This document shows, piece after piece, positions 19,150-27,922 of a DNA stretch of 64,000 nt. How positions within the stretch are numbered: the first letter of the stretch is position 1; each line of letters opens with the position of its first letter. Where the stretch lies: assembly GCF_014395785.1 (NCBI RefSeq), contig NZ_CP060713.1, forward strand, positions 2,880,501 through 2,944,500, in the 5' to 3' direction. The translations under genes and the position numbers were made by a program. The notes beneath the pieces were generated by a model that did not search any database, was not told the DNA's origin, and saw only the letters and a program-made list of their open reading frames with translations. This DNA comes from Nocardioides mesophilus. Lineage in GTDB: Bacteria > Actinomycetota > Actinomycetes > Propionibacteriales > Nocardioidaceae.

Positions 19150-20172
19150 ATGAGCACGTCCGATCTGGGGATGCCCCCTGTCCTCGATCCGAGCAGCCTC
19201 GACCCCGCGGGCGACCGTTCGGTGCTGCTGGCGGCGCCGCGCGGCTACTGCGCCGGCGTCGATCGCGCCGTGATCACCGTGGAGAAGGCGCTGGACCTGT
19301 ACGGCGCCCCGGTCTACGTGCGCAAGCAGATCGTCCACAACAAGCACGTGGTCTCGAACCTGGAGTCCCGCGGCGCGGTGTTCGTCGAGGAGCTCGACGA
19401 GGTGCCCGAGGGCGCCACCGTGGTGTTCTCCGCGCACGGCGTCTCCCCGGAGGTGCACCACCAGGCCGAGCAGCGCTCGCTCAAGACGATCGACGCCACC
19501 TGCCCGCTGGTGACCAAGGTGCACCACGAGGCGCGCCGGTTCGCCAGCGACGACTACGACATCCTGCTCATCGGTCATGCCGGCCACGAGGAGGTCGAGG
19601 GCACCGCCGGGGAGGCGCCGGAGCACATCATCCTGGTGCAGACCCCGGAGGACGTGGCGACCCTGGAGGTCCGCGACCCCGGCAAGGTCGCCTGGCTCTC
19701 GCAGACCACGCTGTCGGTCGACGAGACCATGACGATCGTCGATGCGATCCGCGAGCGCTTCCCCGAGCTGCTCGACCCACCGTCGGACGACATCTGCTAC
19801 GCCACCCAGAACCGGCAGATGGCGATCAAGGAGATCTCCCGCTCCGCGGACCTCGTGATCGTGGTCGGCTCGGGCAACTCCTCGAACTCGGTGCGGCTGG
19901 TCGAGGTCGCGCTGGAGGCCGGCGCGAAGGCGGCGTACCGCGTGGACGACGCCACCGAGATCGACGAGGCCTGGCTCGAGGGCGTCGGCACGGTCAGCGT
20001 CACCTCCGGCGCCTCGGTGCCCGAGGAGCTGGTCGACGGCGTGCTCGCGTTCCTGGCCGAGCGTGGCTACCCGGACGCCCAGGCGGTGCACACCGCCGAG
20101 GAGTCGCTGATCTTCGCGCTGCCCCCGGAGCTGCGTCGCGACATGCGCGCCGCGGCCCAGGCCTCCTCCTGA
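19150..20172 (+). CDS. ispH: 4-hydroxy-3-methylbut-2-enyl diphosphate reductase
   Basis: Last enzyme of the MEP pathway; reduces HMBPP to IPP and DMAPP with a [4Fe-4S] cluster. Cys34 (RGYCAGV), Cys118 (DATCPLV) and Cys216 (ICYATQNRQ) are the cluster ligands. The catalytic Glu lies in '[11 protein letters not shown]'. 340 residues including an ~20-residue N-terminal extension. It is probably transcribed as a leaderless message and needs electrons from a ferredoxin; the fdxA gene in this window is 39 kb away. Confidence 0.96.
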   Translation: MSTSDLGMPPVLDPSSLDPAGDRSVLLAAPRGYCAGVDRAVITVEKALDLYGAPVYVRKQIVHNKHVVSNLESRGAVFVEELDEVPEGATVVFSAHGVSPEVHHQAEQRSLKTIDATCPLVTKVHHEARRFASDDYDILLIGHAGHEEVEGTAGEAPEHIILVQTPEDVATLEVRDPGKVAWLSQTTLSVDETMTIVDAIRERFPELLDPPSDDICYATQNRQMAIKEISRSADLVIVVGSGNSSNSVRLVEVALEAGAKAAYRVDDATEIDEAWLEGVGTVSVTSGASVPEELVDGVLAFLAERGYPDAQAVHTAEESLIFALPPELRRDMRAAAQASS

Positions 20173-20210
20173 CCCACCGCTGGGCGGGTGACCGGTCTCA
20201 CCGGGATCCT

Positions 20211-20234
20211 GGCACCGCCGGACACGCCGGTGCC
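20211..20234 (+). terminator. hairpin between ispH and the RNA helicase
   Basis: GGCACCG (20211-20217) pairs with CGGTGCC (20228-20234) around a 10-nt loop, 38 nt after ispH. No T-tract follows. It could be a weak terminator or the start of the 5' leader of the helicase mRNA, which has ~125 nt of leader left after it. Confidence 0.35.
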
Positions 20235-20358
20235 GTACTCTGGTCACAGCGGCCCCATCAGTTCTGCCTCGGGCCGCTTCTTCACCTCGTCATCCACCGA
20301 GCGCCGCGGGCCAGATCCGCGCCGGGCAGGACGACCTTCTAGCTTTCGGAGTTCCCTC

Positions 20359-21876
20359 ATGGCGGCATCCCGCCCCACGCAGTCCCCTGCGCCCGTCCAG
20401 GCCACCGGCTTCGCCGAGCTCGGCGTCCCGCCGATGCTCGTGGAGTCCCTGGCCGCGGCCGGGATCACCAGCCCGTTCCCGATCCAGAGCGCGACGCTTC
20501 CCGACTCGCTCGCCGGTCGCGACGTCCTCGGCCGCGGCCGTACCGGCTCGGGCAAGACCTACGCCTTCCTGCTTCCCCTGGTCGCCCGGCTCGCCGGCTC
20601 CCACGCCGCCCGCGGCGCCCGCAAGCCGCGTGCGCTCGTGCTGGCGCCGACCCGTGAGCTGGCCAGCCAGATCGAGGCCGCGCTCGCGCCGCTGGCCAAG
20701 GTGGCCGGCCTGCGCACCCTCACCATCTTCGGCGGGGTCCGCCCCAACCCGCAGATCGCCGCGCTGCGCTCCGGCGTCGACGTCGTGATCGCCTGCCCCG
20801 GCCGCCTCGAGGACCACCTGCGCTCGGGCCACGCGGACCTGTCGGGCATCGAGATCACCGTGCTCGACGAGGCCGACCACATGGCCGACCTGGGCTTCCT
20901 GCCGGTCGTACGCCGGATCCTGGACCGCACGCCCGGCGGCAGCCAGCGGCTGCTCTTCTCGGCCACGCTCGACGCCGGCGTGGACGTGCTGGTGAAGCGG
21001 TACCTGAGCAACCCGGTCGTGCACAGCGTCGACACCGCGCAGTCCCCGATCTCGACGATGACCCACCACGTGCTGCACGTCGAGAAGGACTCGCGGCTGA
21101 GCATCATCACCGACCTGGCCTCGGCGCCCGGCCGCACGGTGCTGTTCACCCGCACCAAGCGCGGCGCGAAGACGCTGGCCCGCCAGCTGAACGCGCGCGG
21201 CGTCCCCGCCGTCGAGCTGCACGGCGACCTCTCCCAGAACGCACGCACCCGGAACCTCGCGTCGTTCTCCTCCGGCTCCGCGACCACCCTCGTGGCCACC
21301 GACATCGCCGCCCGCGGCATCCACATCGACGACGTCGGGCTGGTGGTGCACGCCGACCCGCCGGTCGAGCACAAGGCCTACTTGCACCGCTCCGGTCGCA
21401 CCGCCCGCGCCGGTGCCGACGGCACCGTCGTGACGATGATGCTCGACGCGCAGGTCTCCGACGTGCGTGACCTGACCCGCAAGGCCGGCATCAAGCCGAC
21501 CATCACCCGCGTGCAGCCCGGCCACCCGGTGCTGACCGTGATCGCCCCCGGTGAGCGGCGCGAGCTGCCGCCGGTGGAGACGGTGGTCGTGCCGCAGGCC
21601 GGTCGCGGGGGCAGCGGCTCCGAGCGACCGGCGGGCACCGGCACGCGTCGCCGCCGCTCCGGTGGAGCGGGACGCGGCAACGGTGCCGGCAACGGCGGCG
21701 CGAAGGGGTCGACGGGCCAGGGCGGCTCCGGCCGCTCCCAGGGCTCCTCGGCCGGCCGGTCGCAGGCGTCCGGTGGCGCGCAGGGCGGTGGCCGTCCGAG
21801 CCGTCCGGCCGCGGCCGCCGGCTCCGGTCGCCCGCACAGCGCGGCCAACTTCTCCTCGGCCTCGCGCACCCGCTGA
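20359..21876 (+). CDS. DEAD-box ATP-dependent RNA helicase
   Basis: 505 residues. Q-motif 'FAELGVPPMLVESLAAAGITSPFPIQ', Walker A GRTGSGKT near 60-67, DEAD at 170-173, SAT in 'LLFSATLDAG', and motif VI 'HRSGRTARAG' are all present. The last ~80 residues are a Gly/Ser/Arg-rich disordered tail that likely binds RNA. The family unwinds short RNA duplexes in ribosome assembly or mRNA decay, often at low temperature. The ATG at 20359 has GGAG 7-8 nt upstream; an upstream in-frame start at 20188 would sit in the leader and is unlikely. Confidence 0.95.
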   Translation: MAASRPTQSPAPVQATGFAELGVPPMLVESLAAAGITSPFPIQSATLPDSLAGRDVLGRGRTGSGKTYAFLLPLVARLAGSHAARGARKPRALVLAPTRELASQIEAALAPLAKVAGLRTLTIFGGVRPNPQIAALRSGVDVVIACPGRLEDHLRSGHADLSGIEITVLDEADHMADLGFLPVVRRILDRTPGGSQRLLFSATLDAGVDVLVKRYLSNPVVHSVDTAQSPISTMTHHVLHVEKDSRLSIITDLASAPGRTVLFTRTKRGAKTLARQLNARGVPAVELHGDLSQNARTRNLASFSSGSATTLVATDIAARGIHIDDVGLVVHADPPVEHKAYLHRSGRTARAGADGTVVTMMLDAQVSDVRDLTRKAGIKPTITRVQPGHPVLTVIAPGERRELPPVETVVVPQAGRGGSGSERPAGTGTRRRRSGGAGRGNGAGNGGAKGSTGQGGSGRSQGSSAGRSQASGGAQGGGRPSRPAAAAGSGRPHSAANFSSASRTR

Positions 21877-21922
21877 GCCAGACCCGCGGCAGCTCTGCTG
21901 CCCTGTGGGGATGGTCCGGCTC

Positions 21923-21977
21923 CAGAACCACCGCGCCCGTGCGTGGCTGCCTCAGCAGCCGCGGACGGGCGGTTCTG
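21923..21977 (+). terminator. strong terminator hairpin after the DEAD-box helicase
   Basis: Long inverted repeat: CAGAACC (21923) with GGTTCTG (21971-21977), GCCCGT with ACGGGC, and GGCTGC with GCAGCC around a CTCA loop, interrupted by a 5-nt bulge. It is followed by TTCC. It lies 46 nt after the helicase stop. Confidence 0.7.
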
Positions 21978-22055
21978 TTCCCCGAGCCGGGTGCGCAGCC
22001 GCAGGTCGCGGAAATGGGCAGCTGCGGGGCGCCGCAGGCAGCCGCCGGCGGTCGC

Positions 22056-22679
22056 TCAGCCGTGCAGGCGGGCGCCGGAGCCGGTCCGCTGCGGCGGCAG
22101 CTCGACGGTGTCCGGTGGGGTCCCGTCGGTGAGGTCGGGCCTCGGCGCCGGCACCGGCTCCGCGACGCGGTTCGTCGGGCGGGCCGGGGAGCGGTTCGCC
22201 CCCGGACGGGCGGGGGAGCGGCTGGCCGCCGGACGCGGTGACCGCCGGCCGGCGGCGCGGATGGTGCCGCCGTTGCGCAGCACTGCCTGGCGCACCGCGA
22301 GCACGAAGAAGGTCAGGAGGTAGCCGGTCACCAGCGCGCCGGCGTGATGGGCGAGCCCGGAGACGACGGCCTGGACGACCCCGTCGCCCGGCTCCGCGAC
22401 GACGTCACGGGAGACGAACGACAGCAGCAGGACGACGCCGAACATCATCAGCGGCGGCAGCACCCCGACGATGAAGAAGTCGCGCGGCCGCACCGCGAGC
22501 GCGGCGGCCAGGCAGAGCGCGACGAAGACGACGTCGAAGAGGAGCGAGAGCTGCTCGCTGAGCAGCACGTCGATGAACGCGGTGAGGAGCAGGGCCGTCA
22601 CCGCGACGGTCCGAACCAGGCGGCCGGGATGGCGCCCTTCCTCCCAGAGTGTCCTCCGGGGCGTGCGCGCGCTGCTCAC
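22056..22679 (-). CDS. DUF6542-like small membrane protein
   Basis: 207 residues. About four membrane helices lie in residues ~25-140 ('VAVTALLLTAFIDVLL', 'VVFVALCLAAALAV', 'FFIVGVLPPLMMFGVVLLL', 'GALVTGYLLTFFVLAV'), followed by a Pro/Arg/Ser-rich cytoplasmic tail with repeated 'SPARPGANRSPARP'. The arrangement fits the DUF6542 family found next to ispH, xseA and ychF in actinobacteria; function unknown. The GTG at 22679 is preferred over 22772 because the latter would overlap rmuC. Confidence 0.75.
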   Translation of the reverse strand: MSSARTPRRTLWEEGRHPGRLVRTVAVTALLLTAFIDVLLSEQLSLLFDVVFVALCLAAALAVRPRDFFIVGVLPPLMMFGVVLLLSFVSRDVVAEPGDGVVQAVVSGLAHHAGALVTGYLLTFFVLAVRQAVLRNGGTIRAAGRRSPRPAASRSPARPGANRSPARPTNRVAEPVPAPRPDLTDGTPPDTVELPPQRTGSGARLHG

Positions 22680-22731
22680 GCCGCCACGGTAGGGCGCGAC
22701 GGGTCGTTGCGCCCTGCGACGCGCCGCGCCG

Positions 22732-23877
22732 TCACGCGCTTCGTCGCGGGCCTGGCTCCTCGCCCACCGCACCCAGGGCGAGCTCCGAGCGTGGCTCGGC
22801 CACCGCGTCGAGCAGCTCGGCCGTGCTGAGCGGTCGCGGCGCCTCGATCACCACCCCCGGGGAGTCCAGCTCGGCCTCGGTCAGGCCCAGCTCGGTGAAC
22901 CTGCGGGCGGAGACCAGCACCCGGGTCTCCAGCGAGCCGACCGCCTTGTTGTAGGACGTCACCGCGCCGGTCAGCGACCGGCCCAGCTTGTCGAGGTGTC
23001 CGCCCATCGAGGCCAGCCGGGTGTGCAGCTCACGGCCGAGCTCGTGGATCTCCCGTGCCTTGTCGGCCAACGCCTCCTGGGTCCACGCGTGCGCGACCGT
23101 GCGCAGCATCGCGATCAGCGTCGTCGGGGTCGCCAGCACCACCTGGCGCGCGGCCGCGTGCTCCATCAGGGAGGGCTCGGCCTCGAGGGCCGCCGAGAGG
23201 AACGACTCGCCGGGCACGAAGAGAACCACGAACTCGGGGGTCCCCGGCAGCGAGCGCCAGTAGGCCTTGCCGCTCAGCGCGTCGACGTGCTGCCGCAGCT
23301 GGCGCGCGTGCCGGCGCAGGTGGGCGTCCCGCTCCTCGTCGTCCTCGGCCGAGGTGGCGTCCAGGAAGGCGTCCAGCGGCACCTTGGCGTCCACGACCAC
23401 GTGCTTGTCCCCGGCGAGGTGGACGACGAGGTCCGGGCGCAGCAGCCCGTCGTCGCTGCGCACCGAGACCTGCTCGTCGAAGTCGCACCGGGCGACCAGC
23501 CCGGCGAGCTCGACCACGCGACGCAGGTGCAGCTCGCCCCACCGGCCGCGGACCTGCGGCTTGCGCAGCGCGGTGGACAGCGAGGTCGTCTCGCGTCGCA
23601 GCGCCTCGGTGGAGTGCCGGACCTCGTCGACCTGCTGCCGCAGCTGGCTCTGCCACGAGACCCGGTGGTGCTCGAGGTCGCGCATCTGGTCGTGCAGCCG
23701 GTCGAGGCTCTCCCGAACCACGGCGTGGTCGGCGGCCCGCGACTCCAGGGCGCGCTGCCCGACCGCCGCGTCGTGGCCGGACGCGCGCCCCCGCACGAAC
23801 AGCACGCCGACCACGACGCCGAGGAGCACGCCGGTCAGCAGCGTGACGAGCAGGGAGAGCGTCGTACCGATGTCCAT
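22732..23877 (-). CDS. rmuC: RmuC family DNA recombination protein
   Basis: 381 residues. An N-terminal membrane anchor (IGTTLSLLVTLLTGVLLGVVVGVLFV) is followed by a coiled coil (~35-110) and the RmuC nuclease-like domain with 'RGRWGELHLRRVVELAGL', 'VVVDAKVPLDAFLDA' and 'FVPGESFLSAAL'. RmuC limits DNA rearrangements at inverted repeats and has been linked to phage defence. It sits upstream of the DUF6542 gene on the same strand with a 52-nt gap. Confidence 0.93.
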   Translation of the reverse strand: MDIGTTLSLLVTLLTGVLLGVVVGVLFVRGRASGHDAAVGQRALESRAADHAVVRESLDRLHDQMRDLEHHRVSWQSQLRQQVDEVRHSTEALRRETTSLSTALRKPQVRGRWGELHLRRVVELAGLVARCDFDEQVSVRSDDGLLRPDLVVHLAGDKHVVVDAKVPLDAFLDATSAEDDEERDAHLRRHARQLRQHVDALSGKAYWRSLPGTPEFVVLFVPGESFLSAALEAEPSLMEHAAARQVVLATPTTLIAMLRTVAHAWTQEALADKAREIHELGRELHTRLASMGGHLDKLGRSLTGAVTSYNKAVGSLETRVLVSARRFTELGLTEAELDSPGVVIEAPRPLSTAELLDAVAEPRSELALGAVGEEPGPRRSA

Positions 23878-23952
23878 GCCTCGAGGATGCCGACCCGCAC
23901 CGACAGTTCCGGGGAGGCGGCACCCGGGAGCGGGTCGCGGCGTGGGTGCCCG

Positions 23953-25218
23953 TCACGCCACCGGCGCGGGCACGCCCCTCGTCAGCTGCCGCACCGAGGG
24001 CAGCGAGGCGACCACGGCGGCGTACCCGATCGCCAGCACACTCATCGCGTAGAGCGTCGGGTGCACCCCGACCGCGGCGCCGGCCGCCCCGACCAGCAGG
24101 TTGCCCAGCGGGATCAACCCGGCGCTGGTGAGGTAGTCGTAGCTCGACACCCGCGAGAGCGACCGCTCCGGCACGTGCTCCTGCAGCGTGGTCTCCCACA
24201 GCGTGAAGCAGCCGGTCACGCAGATCCCGGCCAGCAGCTCCAGGCCGCCGATGGCCCAGTGGCCGAGACCGCTGCCGATGATCGCGGCCTGCGTCGAGGC
24301 GCCGACCAGCATCAGCGCGGCCACCCGCAGCGCGAAGCGCGGCCGCCACCGCAGGAACACCAGGTCGCCCAGCACGCAGCCGAGCCCGAAGCCGGTGCTG
24401 ATGATCGCCCAGGAGCTTGCCCCGGACATCTCGGTGTCGGCGATCACCGGGCCCACCACGAACACCGCCGGCAGCACCACGACGTGGTAGACCGCCATCC
24501 CGGACAGGAACGAGACCAGCCACGGACGACCGGTCACCTCGGCCCACCCCTCGCGCAGACTCGTCCAGAAGTGGTCGGTGCTGGCCACCGGATCCTCCTC
24601 GTGCAGCACCGCCGAGACCACCCGCGGACGCAACGGCAGCAGCAGCGCGACGGACACCACGAAGCTGGCGGCGTCGAACAGCAGCGCGCCGCCCGGGCCG
24701 CCGGCGAAGGTCACGAGGAGGCCGGCCAGCACGGGCCCGGCGATCGCCGCGGTGGAGAAGCTCAAGCCCCGCAACGCGTTCGCGGGCTGGAGGTTCAGCG
24801 GGCTGACCGTCGACGGCAGCAACCCGGTGAAGGCGGGCGCGAAGAACGCGTCGGCCGCGCCGTAGACCGCCGCCAGCACGGCCAGGTGCCCGACGCCGGC
24901 TCCACCGGTGAGCAGCAGGGTGCCGGCGGTGAGCTGGCAGAGGAGCCGGACCACGTCGGAGACGACCAGGATCCGCTTGCGGTCCCACCGGTCGGCCCAG
25001 ACGCCGGCCGGCAGCGCCAGCAGCGCGAACGGGAGGAACTGCGCGGCCGAGACCAGTGCGACGTCACCGACCCGGCCGCCGACGGAGAGCACCGCGAACG
25101 GCAGCACCACCGAGGTCACCCGGTCGCCGAGGATGGAGAGCACCTGGCTGCTGAACAGCAGCCGGTACTGCGGCTCGTCCCGCAGCACGGCGGGCACCCG
25201 CGGCTTCATCGGCACCAC
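23953..25218 (-). CDS. MFS transporter
   Basis: Twelve-helix major facilitator, 421 residues. The loop motif between helices 2 and 3 reads 'GVWADRWDRKRILVVSD', and 'YGAADAFFAPAF' follows, as in macrolide/drug exporters of the Mef-like group. No regulator is adjacent and the substrate cannot be told. Start uncertain: GTG at 25218 or 25215, or ATG at 25209 (MKPRVPAV); differences are three residues or fewer. Confidence 0.88.
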   Translation of the reverse strand: MVPMKPRVPAVLRDEPQYRLLFSSQVLSILGDRVTSVVLPFAVLSVGGRVGDVALVSAAQFLPFALLALPAGVWADRWDRKRILVVSDVVRLLCQLTAGTLLLTGGAGVGHLAVLAAVYGAADAFFAPAFTGLLPSTVSPLNLQPANALRGLSFSTAAIAGPVLAGLLVTFAGGPGGALLFDAASFVVSVALLLPLRPRVVSAVLHEEDPVASTDHFWTSLREGWAEVTGRPWLVSFLSGMAVYHVVVLPAVFVVGPVIADTEMSGASSWAIISTGFGLGCVLGDLVFLRWRPRFALRVAALMLVGASTQAAIIGSGLGHWAIGGLELLAGICVTGCFTLWETTLQEHVPERSLSRVSSYDYLTSAGLIPLGNLLVGAAGAAVGVHPTLYAMSVLAIGYAAVVASLPSVRQLTRGVPAPVA

Positions 25219-25285
25219 CCCAGGATCGCAGCGAGGTCGCCGCGGCGACGAGCCGTTTTCGACGGGCGGCTGCCGCGCGCAGACC

Positions 25286-26074
25286 TCAGTCGAGGTCGAC
25301 GATCACCGGCGCGTGGTCGCTGGCGCCCTTGCCGGCGCGCTCGTCGCGGTCCACCGCGGCACCGGTCACCCGCTGCGCGAGGGCGGGGGAGCCGAGGACG
25401 AAGTCGATCCTCATGCCACGGTTGCGCTCGAAGCGCTGCCGGTAGTAGTCCCAGTAGGTGAAGACGTCCGGCCCCGGCGTGTGCTCGCGGGCCAGGTCGA
25501 CGTACCCGGCGTCGAGCACGGCGGTGAAGGCGGCCCGCTCGGCGGGGGAGACGTGGGTGCTGCGCGCGAACCGGGTGATGTCGAAGACGTCCTCGTCGAG
25601 CGGCGCGATGTTCCAGTCCCCGGCGAGCGCCACCTGGGCGGTCGGGTCGTCGTCGAGCCAGCCGCGGGCGGCCTCGCGCAACGCCGAGAGCCAGGCCAGC
25701 TTGTAGTCGAGGTGCGGGTCGCCGAGGGCACGGCCGTTGGGGACGTACAGGGACCACATCCGCACCCCGCCGCAGGTGGCGCCGAGCGCGCGCGCCTCGG
25801 AGGCCAGCGGGTCGCCCCACTGCGGCATGCCCTCGAACCCGGGCTGTACGTCGTCGAGGCCGACCCGCGACACGATGGCCACGCCGTTCCACTGGTCGTG
25901 GCCGAGCGTCGCCACCTCGTATCCCATCGCCTCCAGGCCCATCACCGGCCACTGGTCGTCGCGGGCCTTGGTCTCCTGCAGTGCCAGCACGTCGATCTCG
26001 TGGCGGACGAGCAGCGCCTCGACCCGGTCGATGCGGGAGCGGACCGAGTTGACGTTCCAGGTGGCGATGCGCAC
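25286..26074 (-). CDS. xthA: exodeoxyribonuclease III / AP endonuclease
   Basis: Base-excision repair enzyme that cuts 5' of abasic sites and degrades 3' ends. 262 residues: 'RIATWNVNSVRSRIDRV' (Asn), 'LALQETKARDDQWP' (metal-binding Glu), 'VALAGDWNIAPLDEDVF' (Asp/Asn) and the terminal 'KGASDHAPVIVDLD' (Asp-His) complete the active site. The GTG start follows TAGGCT by 6 nt. Confidence 0.95.
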   Translation of the reverse strand: MRIATWNVNSVRSRIDRVEALLVRHEIDVLALQETKARDDQWPVMGLEAMGYEVATLGHDQWNGVAIVSRVGLDDVQPGFEGMPQWGDPLASEARALGATCGGVRMWSLYVPNGRALGDPHLDYKLAWLSALREAARGWLDDDPTAQVALAGDWNIAPLDEDVFDITRFARSTHVSPAERAAFTAVLDAGYVDLAREHTPGPDVFTYWDYYRQRFERNRGMRIDFVLGSPALAQRVTGAAVDRDERAGKGASDHAPVIVDLD

Positions 26075-26080
26075 CCGGGC

Positions 26081-26086
26081 AGCCTA
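26081..26086 (-). promoter_or_regulatory. -10-like hexamer of xthA
   Basis: TAGGCT on the minus strand, 6 nt before the GTG at 26074, without a Shine-Dalgarno. Confidence 0.4.
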
Positions 26087-26199
26087 GGCGGCGCTACAAG
26101 ATCGCCGGGACGGGGTACCAGGGTCCTGGTGCCGTGCTGTTCGCGGCGCCGCTACGCGACAACGGACGGGTGAGACCGGTCCGAACGAGGAGTGGAGAC

Positions 26200-26655
26200 A
26201 TGAAGCGGTTCGCGCTCGGGCTGGCGGCGCTCGCGCTGGTGGGCGTCCCCGGCTCCTACGTGCTCGGGGCGATCTCCGCCCCGCCACCGTCGCCCGCTCC
26301 GGCCGCCGAGGGGGCCGGCACGCCGGCGACGGCCGCCGCCTCGCCCGTGCCCCGGGAGCCAGGCCCGAGCCGCCCCAGCGGTGCCGCCCCCGCGGTGGTC
26401 ACCGTCGCGGCCCCCGCCGCTGCGTCCGGCCACGCCCGCCCGGCGCCGCGCACGAAGGGCCGCGGCCACGACGGCGAGCACCCGGCGCCGCCGCCCGCCT
26501 CCCGCCGGGGGAACGGTCACGGACGGGCTCTCGGGCTCGGGCACCAGGTCGACCACGCCGGTCCGGCTGCGGCGAAGCATCACGGGCACGCGCCAGCCCG
26601 GAAGCCCCAGGGTCACCGCGGCGGGCCGGACCACCGGGGCCACGGGCCCCGCTGA
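26200..26655 (+). CDS. small exported/anchored protein with Gly/His/Arg-rich tail
   Basis: 151 residues, not recognised. The N-terminus MKRFALGLAALALVGVPGSYVLG is a signal peptide or signal anchor, followed by an Ala/Pro-rich spacer (~25-85). A strongly basic His- and Gly-rich end follows (many HGH, RGHGPR-like units), suggesting metal or polyanion binding. The ATG at 26200 has GGAG at about 5 nt; no homologue family comes to mind. Low complexity leaves room for it being a chance ORF, but start context and hydrophobic leader favour a gene. Confidence 0.55.
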   Translation: MKRFALGLAALALVGVPGSYVLGAISAPPPSPAPAAEGAGTPATAAASPVPREPGPSRPSGAAPAVVTVAAPAAASGHARPAPRTKGRGHDGEHPAPPPASRRGNGHGRALGLGHQVDHAGPAAAKHHGHAPARKPQGHRGGPDHRGHGPR

Positions 26656-26669
26656 TCCGCGGCCCGGGC

Positions 26670-27872
26670 TCAGCCGGCGAGCTCGGCCACCCCGGCGACG
26701 AGCCGGTCCACCTCGGCCTCGTCGGTGTACGGCGCCAGGCCGGCGCGCACGGCTCCCGCATCCCCCAGGCCCATCCAGCGGGAGGCCTCGAGCGCGTAGA
26801 AGCTGCTCGCCGGTGCGTTCACCCCGCGCGCGGCCAGAGCGGCGTGCACCTCCGCCGGCGTGAACCCCTCTACGGAGAACAGCGCCGTCGGCGTACGTCG
26901 TCGGGGCGAGCCGTGCAGGGTGACCCGCGGCAGCGCCGACAGGCCGTCCAGCAGCCGGGCGAACAGCCGCTCCTCGTGCTCCTCGGCGGCGGCCATCGAG
27001 GCCAGCACCCGCTCGCGGCGCGTCAGGTCCGCCGGCGCCGCCAGGTCGGCGATGAAGTCCACGGCCGCCGTCGTGCCGGCCAGCAGCTCGTAGGGCAGCG
27101 TGCCGAGCTCGAAGCGCTCCGGCACCGCGCCGCTCGAGGGCAGCAGCTTGGCCGGCTGCAGCCGCTCCCACACCGCCGGGTCGGCGACCGTCACCCCGTG
27201 GTGCGGGCCGAAGAACTTGTAGGGGGAGCAGGCGAAGAAGTCGGCGCCCAGCGCGGTCACGTCGACCGGTGCGTGCGGGACGAGGTGCACGCCGTCGACG
27301 TGCACCAGCGCACCCACCGCGTGCGCGGCCTGCACGATCGCCGGCACGTCGGGCCGGGTGCCGATCAGGTTGGACGCGGCGGTCACCGCCACCAGCCGGG
27401 TCCGCTCGGAGAGCACCGCCTCGACGTCGGCGACCGTGAGCTCGCCGCTCTCCTTGTCGAAGTCGACCCAGCGCACCTCGGCGCCCACGGCCTGCGCGGC
27501 GATCACCCAGGGTCGGATGTTGGCGTCGTGGTCGAGCCGGGTCACCACCACCTCGTCGCCCGGACCCCAGGAGGCCGCCAGCGTCCGGGCCAGGTCGAAC
27601 GTCGCCTGGGTCATCGACCGGGCGAAGACCACCCCGCCCGGCTCCGCGCCCAACAGGTCCGCGACCGCGGCCCGGGCAGCCCGGACCACCGCCTCGGCGC
27701 GCTGCTCGGCCTCGGTGACCGTGCCCCGGTTGGCGAGCCCTCCGGTCATCGTGGCGGCGACCGCGTCGGCCACCACCTGCGGCACCTGGGAGCCGCCGGG
27801 GCCGTCGAAGTGGGCGGCTCCCAGCCGCAGGGCAGGGAACGCGGAACGGACACGCGCGACGTCGTACGACAT
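26670..27872 (-). CDS. cysteine desulfurase-like class V aminotransferase
   Basis: PLP enzyme of 400 residues. 'HFDGPGGSQVPQVV' and 'NRGTVTEAEQRAEAVVRAAR' open the fold; the PLP lysine is in 'FFACSPYKFFGPHHGV'. The conserved 'VHVDGVHLVPHAPVD' supplies the PLP-contacting Asp and His. It belongs to the stand-alone cysteine-desulfurase-like branch (TIGR01976 type), whose members lack a clear role in Fe-S assembly; no iscU/sufU is nearby. AGGATGG lies 7 nt before the ATG at 27872; an ATG at 27881 is the alternative. Confidence 0.88.
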   Translation of the reverse strand: MSYDVARVRSAFPALRLGAAHFDGPGGSQVPQVVADAVAATMTGGLANRGTVTEAEQRAEAVVRAARAAVADLLGAEPGGVVFARSMTQATFDLARTLAASWGPGDEVVVTRLDHDANIRPWVIAAQAVGAEVRWVDFDKESGELTVADVEAVLSERTRLVAVTAASNLIGTRPDVPAIVQAAHAVGALVHVDGVHLVPHAPVDVTALGADFFACSPYKFFGPHHGVTVADPAVWERLQPAKLLPSSGAVPERFELGTLPYELLAGTTAAVDFIADLAAPADLTRRERVLASMAAAEEHEERLFARLLDGLSALPRVTLHGSPRRRTPTALFSVEGFTPAEVHAALAARGVNAPASSFYALEASRWMGLGDAGAVRAGLAPYTDEAEVDRLVAGVAELAG

Positions 27873-27922
27873 GCGGGCCATCCTGCAACAACCCGGTGAC
27901 CGCGCTCGCACCCGGCGCGGGC

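Noticed and set aside
22996-25461. 821-codon plus-strand frame opposite rmuC and the MFS gene
   Set aside because: Low complexity, no motifs; both sense genes are convincing.
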